Assembly (NCBI GenBank): GCA_950106755.1 | Contig: OX467088.1 | Location: forward strand, 1,472,001 to 1,536,000 | Reading direction: 5' to 3' | DNA length: 64,000 nucleotides | Source: Climacium dendroides | Lineage: Eukaryota > Streptophyta > Bryopsida > Hypnales > Climaciaceae | In this document: positions 58,619 to 64,000 of the stretch, in pieces | How the letters are laid out: every line of letters starts with the position of its first letter | How positions within the stretch are numbered: the first letter of the stretch is position 1 | Made by a program: the position numbers and the translations under genes | The notes under the pieces: generated by a model | Told to the model about the DNA's origin: nothing | The model's input: the letters and a program-made list of their open reading frames with translations, nothing else | The model's database searches: none

Positions 58619-60085
58619 ATGCATACATACCTGAAAGGACTCTCTGTTTCTTCTTGCTTCAACCGTGCGTCTTGTAGCCGTGCTGGTCCCGACGAACGCT
58701 GCCTGTGTAGGATTTCTTGGCTTCCCCATAGCCTCCCACACTGACCGCGCTCCAAGGATATTCGTTGCCCATGATGGCTGCACAACTTGGAAATGGTTTG
58801 TCCTATTGTAGAACGCGGAGATGAGCCTGAACTTCTCTGCGTCATTTGACCAAACCACGAAGCACTTCCATTTTCGGAAGTGTTCCCTCTCCGTGCGGTC
58901 TACCTTGTTGGCGTCATCCATCATCCACTTACTGGCAGCGACGTTGTGCTGTCCATTGATGATATAGAAATCGCCTTTATCAATCTCTGCCCACTCCTTC
59001 GGTTTTTCATTGTATCCAACCGGCATGACGCAAAGCGTTTGTCTCGTGCTCTTGTCGGGCATATTTAGTAGCCAGTTCACTAAATCCTCGACAATTCGGT
59101 CCTCCTTCGAGCGGATGTTGAATGTTGTTGGAGGTGGGACTAGTTGAGAGATGTCAATCTCTTTTTTGTCATCAGTCTTGAAGATGTAGGCGTCCTCACA
59201 AGTGGTCCAGAACTTCTTGTACACTTTGCTTACTTCTTCATAGTCTAGCTTTCTTTCCGTTGCTCGAGAATGAAGGACATGTGCCATCTCGTCGACGTAA
59301 CTTGCCTCCGCAACTTCAGATACCTCAGAGGACCTTGCCAAAGGTGCCTGCACGGACAGGGATGCCTTACTTTTCTTCCCTTTCTTATTTTCCGGGGTTT
59401 TCTCTACCGGCTTTCTCGAATTTTTGGTTCCCCGAGCGCCTCCGGATTCTTGCGTGCTGTTGAGTCTGGAGCCCTGACTCACACCCTGTCTAGAGGTGTC
59501 CACTGCGACAGATCTCGGCCTACTTAACTCGATCTGCATTGCCATCTTCCCTTTGAGTTGATCGAAGTCCTTGAACAAGGCACGGATCTTGCTATAGAGC
59601 TTCTTGTGATTCAGGGGCGTGCCATCTGAATTCTGCCACTCATTGTTATCAATTTTTTTTTCCAACTCCTTTATTTCGTCCCGGAACGGCGTGGGTTCTA
59701 GGCTTGCGAGGAGGGGTGTCATCACATACGGAATGAGGATGGAGTTTAGGTAGATTGTGAAGTGGTACTGGTCTTGAGGGGCAACGTTGGGAAACATTGT
59801 CACACACTTCACTCTAACCATGGGGAGGGTGTCCATTTCTAGATCTTTTACCATCTCCTCGTAGGAGAGGTTTAGAAACACCTGCGCGTTCTTGAACTTG
59901 TACGTGAAGCAGAAATTGTTTCTGAAGGGGATCATGTGGAATCCCCATGCTTCAACCCTCTCCGGATGTTTGAACTCCCAGTACTCGCCCTCGATGAGGG
60001 ATCCATCTGTCTCGTTGGGGTCTTCAGGGTACTAAATATCACATCTGTCAAAGTACATTTCCAGTGCTTCTCTGTGTTGATCCAT
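54895..60085 (-). pseudogene. ParB-like/HAD gene, element 3 (one stop, one frameshift)
   Basis: Exons A 60085-58631 (485 codons), B 58507-57161 (449), C 57005-56238, C' 56006-55819, D 55695-54895 (801 nt, equal to the inner copy). A TAG at 60034-60032, 17 codons after the ATG, and a frameshift in C near 56355 (EEPPAG is reached only in another frame) are the only lesions seen. Exon A has GDFYIINGQHNVAAS. Exon C has a Lys/Arg patch (RRPQKKRKADP) and a Gln/Lys-rich coiled coil. Exon D has VILDLNGILCVTEDW, VSMWSSMKKST and NIVVVDDSRRKH. Donors are CAG|GTATGT, GTG|GTATGT, CAG|GTTGTG and AAG|GTAAAA. It could be restored by initiation at a later Met, but nothing shows that. Confidence 0.75.
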
Positions 60086-60138
60086 TCTGCGAGGAGAATA
60101 ATAATATGTCAGGTGGCTTGTTATGAATGCACTTGTCG

Positions 60139-60792
60139 GATCAGCGCGAGTCGCGCTGATCTGCATTCGGTTTGTAGATTGTTGTTTTCGGCCTTGTTAC
60201 ATTGCTTGTCTGTTGTAGATGTTGAGGTATTTCCTACTTATGAAGGTGAGGTTAGTTTCTATTGAGTTTGGTTCTCTATTCCGATGACATCAGTCATCTG
60301 GCTTCCTTATCTTTTACGGAAAGACTTAACGAATCAACGCGGGTCGCACTGATGTGTTCAGTTGTTATATATTTGCGTTGTGGAATTCATGTATTTGGGT
60401 TCATTTTATTTTCTCTTAGGTTGTCTGTTTTTACAGGAGAGACGTTGCAAATCAGCGCGTCTTGCGCTGATCAACGGTGCAGGGTTCTTAAATACTATGG
60501 AGCTGTGCTACTACAATTGAGAGTGGGTTGCTCTGATTCGCTTGTCGGGAGATATTAGCGTAGCGGAATTCCTAGATTTTATTTCAATTATATGAAATTA
60601 GTCAGTTTATGTTTTGAGGGCGACATTGTAGATCAGCGCGGCTCGCGCTGATATGCAGTTCTTTGTTTCAGGTGACGGACTCCAGCTAATCACTGTGATC
60701 CTTGAGCTACTTATCATGTAGTCTACCTAGCTTGTCAAATTTTTCTGGCTTCCAGGATAGTATATTGTCAAATCAGCGCGGCTCGCGCTGAT
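60139..60792. repeat. Palindrome array upstream of the element 3 HAD gene
   Basis: Five sites start at 60139, 60333, 60451, 60632 and 60772, with arms ATCAGCGCG and CGCGCTGAT around ACT, AGT or CCT-like centres. Upstream of exon A, as in the other two complete HAD units. Confidence 0.9.
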
Positions 60793-61860
60793 TTGCATTC
60801 TGTCATATTTTAGGGTTTTAAGGGCAAGTCTGCTTCTGAACTTTTCCAGGATTTCTCACACAAATTCCAAAACACATACAGACCCTAAGCAAACCTAAGC
60901 TCAGATAGACCTGGAAGTGAATTGGTTAAGGATATACCTATGATTAAAATCAAGGGAAGGCAGGAATGGAATTTAGACTGAAAACAAGAAAAAATCAAAT
61001 TCCGAAGCTAGCTGAATGCTGAAACTGCAATTCACCTCCTCATTAATTGATTCCTGAATAAAATAACAAACATAGTCTTTGAGACGTCAATGCTCTACTA
61101 ATGAATATAATCCATCCTTCAAAATGGCAGCTTACACAATAAGTTTGAAAAGCAATGAAATACAGAAATGAAACATGAAACTTGGAACAACAAACATCCA
61201 GTGCCTTTAGCTTTGACACTATAGCCAAAAACAGTGCAACATCACACGCTCCGCTCCTCTCCACTCCAGGACAACTCAAAAAACAGGATGCTGGCTTCAT
61301 TTCTTTCGGGAAAAAACATGCACTGCACGTAGCCGAGTCCCTCAAAGCAAAAGACATCGACCTCTACAAAGCTCGCACACTGAATTCATTCACGCTGCAA
61401 TCCAATCTCTTTCATCTTATGCATGGGTTCAATCTGCGACTGTCTGGCACGTTCTATGGCAACTCAATCTAGAACCTCACACATTCCATCAGGAGATGGC
61501 AAGAGCGTCGGGGATTCGGTGCACAGGCAAAGCACTAGCATCAATGAAAATGCCTGCATGGCTTGGGGGGCAACCAAAGAATTGCCTCGGCAACGTAGCG
61601 ACAGATGCATTACGAAACCTTGGCGTACAATGAAATTCCCTCGTCAGTCATGGACTACGAATTGCACAAGCTCTGCGAGAGAAGTTGCGCATGTTGACCT
61701 AATCATCAGAAAAGAAAACCCGAAGTGCTCACCTGCCACAATTAGAAGACCTTGCAGATTTGAACCCGGACGTCTTCTTCAGCAACTTCAACCCCGACCG
61801 TGAGCTCCTTCAAAACACAGCTCCTCCACCGTAACTGATTGAAGCAATCAAGCCGGGAAA
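60793..61860. other. Leader/intron region of the element 3 HAD gene
   Basis: A TTTTAGGGTTTTAAGGG stretch at 60810 is the only telomere-like hint. Small open frames around 61180-61800 show no domain and are not supported. Confidence 0.4.
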
Positions 61861-61869
61861 TTGCTTCAA

Positions 61870-62480
61870 AACACAAGTCCTCGTGTGTGTCCGATAGTAC
61901 AGAAGAAAAGCAGCCACCTCTGTGAAGAGCAAGCCTCGGAATTGAATGACAACCCTAAACCTCCAGAACATGCTCCGCCTTGAATCACAACCCACACTCT
62001 CACAAACAAAAAGCGCCACTGCAGAACTCGTGTGCGTCCGACAGTACAGAAGAAAAGCAAGCCACCTCCGTGAAGAACAAGCCTTGGAATTGAATGACAA
62101 CCCTAAACCCTCAGAACATGCTCCGCCCTGAATCACAACCCAAACTCTCACAAACAAAAAGTGCCACTAAAGAACTCGTGTGTCCGACAATACAGAAGAA
62201 AAGCAAGCCACCTTCGTGAAGAGAAGCCTCGGAACTGAATGACAACCCTAAACCCTCAGAATGTGCTCCACCCTGAATCGCAACCCAAACTCTCACAAAC
62301 AAAAAGGGCCACTGAAGAACTCGTGTGTGTCCGACAGTATAGAGAAAAAGCAAGCCACCTCCAACAGCACAGAAGAAAAGCAAGCCACCTCCGACAGCAC
62401 AGAAGAAAAGCAAGCCACCTCCGACAGCACAGAAGAAAATTACGGCAGTAGAGAAGAAAAGCAAGCCACCTCTGGGTGAC
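61870..62480. repeat. Two-level minisatellite, 146-bp then 30-bp units
   Basis: A unit of about 146 bp with TGTCCGACAGTACAGAAG, AAGCAAGCCACCTCCGTG, AATGACAACCCTAAACCCTC and ACTCTCACAAACAAAAAG recurs with start points near 61890, 62037, 62182 and 62329. Then about four 30-bp units (AGCACAGAAGAAAAGCAAGC) run from 62365 to 62480. CCCTAAACCC is embedded in each large unit. Confidence 0.85.
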
Positions 62481-63329
62481 CAGCCAGCAGCCGACCCTCT
62501 CCGGACGAAAGAGACGACGACTGGGATGGAAACCCGACGACCGACGGTTGAACTCCATCCATCGTCACTCCGTCGTTCATTGAATCGTGGCCCCTGATCA
62601 AATTGATACCCGCCCCTAATCTGTTTGATACCCTGGGCCTATACTCAGATCCAAGTTTGAGAGGGGGTCTCACGAATGATACCTGTACAACGTATACCCA
62701 GGGCCTATACTCGGAACCGAGATTGAAAGGGTGTCTCACAAGGATCTCTGAATGGAAGATAAGTGGACATGGTGTCCGCATAGATGGATATCAATATCAA
62801 TTAGAATCGACAGAGATACAAAGGCTAAGGCCTATTTTGAGTAACTTGGAATTTTTTTGAAATTGAACAAAATGCCAACATTTCCATAAGTTGTTTCAAT
62901 TTTTGTTAAATTTTAACCATACTAATTCAAACTTCACATATTAGAGATCTTATAAGAAAAGAAAAGACAACAATATCACTTATACAGTGAAAGATTATAA
63001 TGTTTGACCATGAAGGTGTTCAAACTGCAAAAACATTTCAACCCTCTTTTCAGAAGTCAAATCTAAAAAATTGGTGACCAAAAAGATTTGAGGTTACAAA
63101 GCCTAACATGTATAACCCCAATGAACATATGGCTTCTTAAAATCTACTCTATAGTTGTTTGAAATGTACTCTATAGATGTTTGATGCTAAAACTAGACTT
63201 TACAAAGTTTTTTTGGAAATATTAAACTACTGAAAATAGCAACTTCGTTAAGTTTTGCTTGACTTCAAAGTCCTGCAAACACCACATTCTAGTGCCTAGA
63301 GCATTTACACACATTACTAACATAAATTG
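62481..63329. other. 5' end of the element 3 HAD unit and AT-rich centre
   Basis: GC-rich to about 62760 with two GGGCCTATACTC-containing blocks (62636 and 62702), then AT-rich with no gene seen. Confidence 0.45.
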
Positions 63330-64000
63330 GTAACCTACATGTTTTATTAAAACAAAACTCTTAGAATTGACTTCACTTTTTGGTAGGTACAATGTCATGG
63401 AATTCAATCAAGGCCAATTTAAATGGGCCCAACAAATTTGCCCACAAGTTTTAAATTATTTTTGGTTGTGGGTTTGGTCAATGCATGTGTGGAAAAAATT
63501 AAATTAGTGACCCACATGTTTTTTTAAAGCTAAACTCTTAAAATTGACTGTACTTTGTAGTACCAATGTCATGAAATTCAATCAAGGCCAATTTAAATGG
63601 GCCCAACAAATTTGTCCACAAGTTTCAAATTTTTTTTTGGTTGTGGGTTTGGTCAATGCATGTGTGAAAAAAATTAAATTAGTGACCCACATGTTTTTTT
63701 AAAACTAAACTCTTAAAATTGACTATACTTTGTAGTACTAATGTCATGAAATTCAATCAAGGCCAATTTAAATGGGCCCAACAAATTTGTCCACAAGTTC
63801 TAAATTTTTTTTGGTTGTGGGTTTGGTCAATGCATGTGTGAAAAAAATTAAATTAGTGACCTACATTTTTTTTAAACGTAAACTCTTAAAATTGACTATA
63901 CTTTGTAGTACTAATGTCATGACATTCAATCAAGGCCAATTTAAATGGGCCCAACAAATTTGTCTACAAGTTCTAAATTTTTTTTGGTTGTGGGTTTGGT
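63330..64000. repeat. Central satellite of element 3, about 174 bp unit
   Basis: Units marked by GGCCAATTTAAATGGGCCCA begin at 63412, 63586, 63761 and 63934 and run off the window; a diverged first unit starts near 63330. Each includes GTGACCCACATGTTTTTT and TTGGTTGTGGGTTTGGTC. Units are nearly identical, implying recent amplification. Confidence 0.9.

Larger units (their letters stand above)
4282..64000. mobile_element. CACTA (En/Spm) transposon, split by two later insertions
   Basis: The left end is CACTATAAGG at 4282, immediately after gypsy coding sequence ending TTCTTG, followed by AAATGACT/AGTCATTT subterminal motifs. Own sequence is 4282-9187 and 46741-52560; the intervals 9188-46740 and from 52561 on are insertions. 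Genes: a TNP1/Transposase_24-type gene on minus (48.0 to 47.1 kb, then 8.6 to 5.5 kb) and a divergent tnp2 start on plus (51.7-52.56 kb). The right end must lie beyond the window, as does the rest of tnp2. The pairing of the two flanks as one element is inferred from gene order and family. Confidence 0.75.
52561..64000. mobile_element. Element 3: palindrome-rich TIR element (ATCAGCGCG class), incomplete in window
   Basis: Left end AATATTC-ATTAAAATGAGAGT at 52561-52581. HAD gene on minus, E gene before it, palindromes ATCAGCGCG-class, then leader minisatellites and the beginning of a central 174-bp satellite at the window edge. Same orientation as the inner element, so a DUF7869 gene on plus and the right end are predicted outside the window. 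Confidence 0.75.

Noticed and set aside
61810..62558. Several overlapping minus- and plus-strand open frames with repeated peptides
   Set aside because: They arise from the 146-bp and 30-bp minisatellite; no start context or domain.

Overview
The window reads as nuclear DNA of a streptophyte (a land plant or a charophyte alga). It has Ty3/gypsy and CACTA (En/Spm) transposons of plant type, spliced genes with GT-AG introns, and many interstitial TTTAGGG tracts, the plant telomere unit. I see no convincing host gene, rRNA or intact tRNA. Almost all of it is a stack of mobile elements inserted into one another.

Nesting, from outside in. (0) Positions 1-1408 are the edge of a palindrome-rich element (copy 4). 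(1) A truncated gypsy pol (1409-4281, minus strand) follows it. (2) The gypsy is cut at 4282 by a CACTA element starting CACTATAAGG, whose parts lie at 4282-9187 and 46741-52560. (3) The CACTA element is itself split twice: by the 'outer' palindrome element (9188-46740) and by 'element 3' (52561 to beyond the window). (4) The outer element is split by the 'inner' palindrome element (13878-32850).

The main result is this palindrome element family, which I cannot match to a named superfamily. The inner and outer copies are each about 18.6-19 kb of own sequence. Their ends are inverted copies of ACTCTCATTTTAATG followed by AATATT at one end and GAAATT at the other. Each carries two genes transcribed outward from the middle. 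One is an intronless gene of about 960 codons of DUF7869 type, with candidate transposase acidic motifs. The other is a spliced gene of about 1,615 codons (exons A, B, C, C', D) with a ParB/sulfiredoxin-like GQH motif in exon A and an FCP1/NIF-type HAD domain in exon D; a small downstream ORF (E) follows it. The middle holds interstitial telomere-like tracts, minisatellites and tandem repeats of about 175-195 bp.

Each element has its own set of about 19-21 bp quasi-palindromes. They share a core of CG-3 nt-CG, but the arms are private: TTCAGGTCG in outer, TTTAGG(G/T/A)CG in inner, ATCAGCGCG in element 3 and TATCCTCG in copy 4. The sites cluster upstream of both genes and recur just inside introns of the HAD gene. 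The matching arm class pairs each HAD gene with its DUF7869 gene and independently supports the nesting. The inner HAD gene is open from end to end; every other large gene has stops or frameshifts, mostly simple nonsense changes.

The CACTA element has a Transposase_24-like domain (about 47.1-48.0 kb, minus), a second degenerate HAD-like domain and a TNP1-like tail (8.6-5.5 kb, minus). It also has a divergent tnp2 start (51.7-52.56 kb, plus), cut exactly where element 3 begins. All family assignments are from motif recognition; no database search was run.
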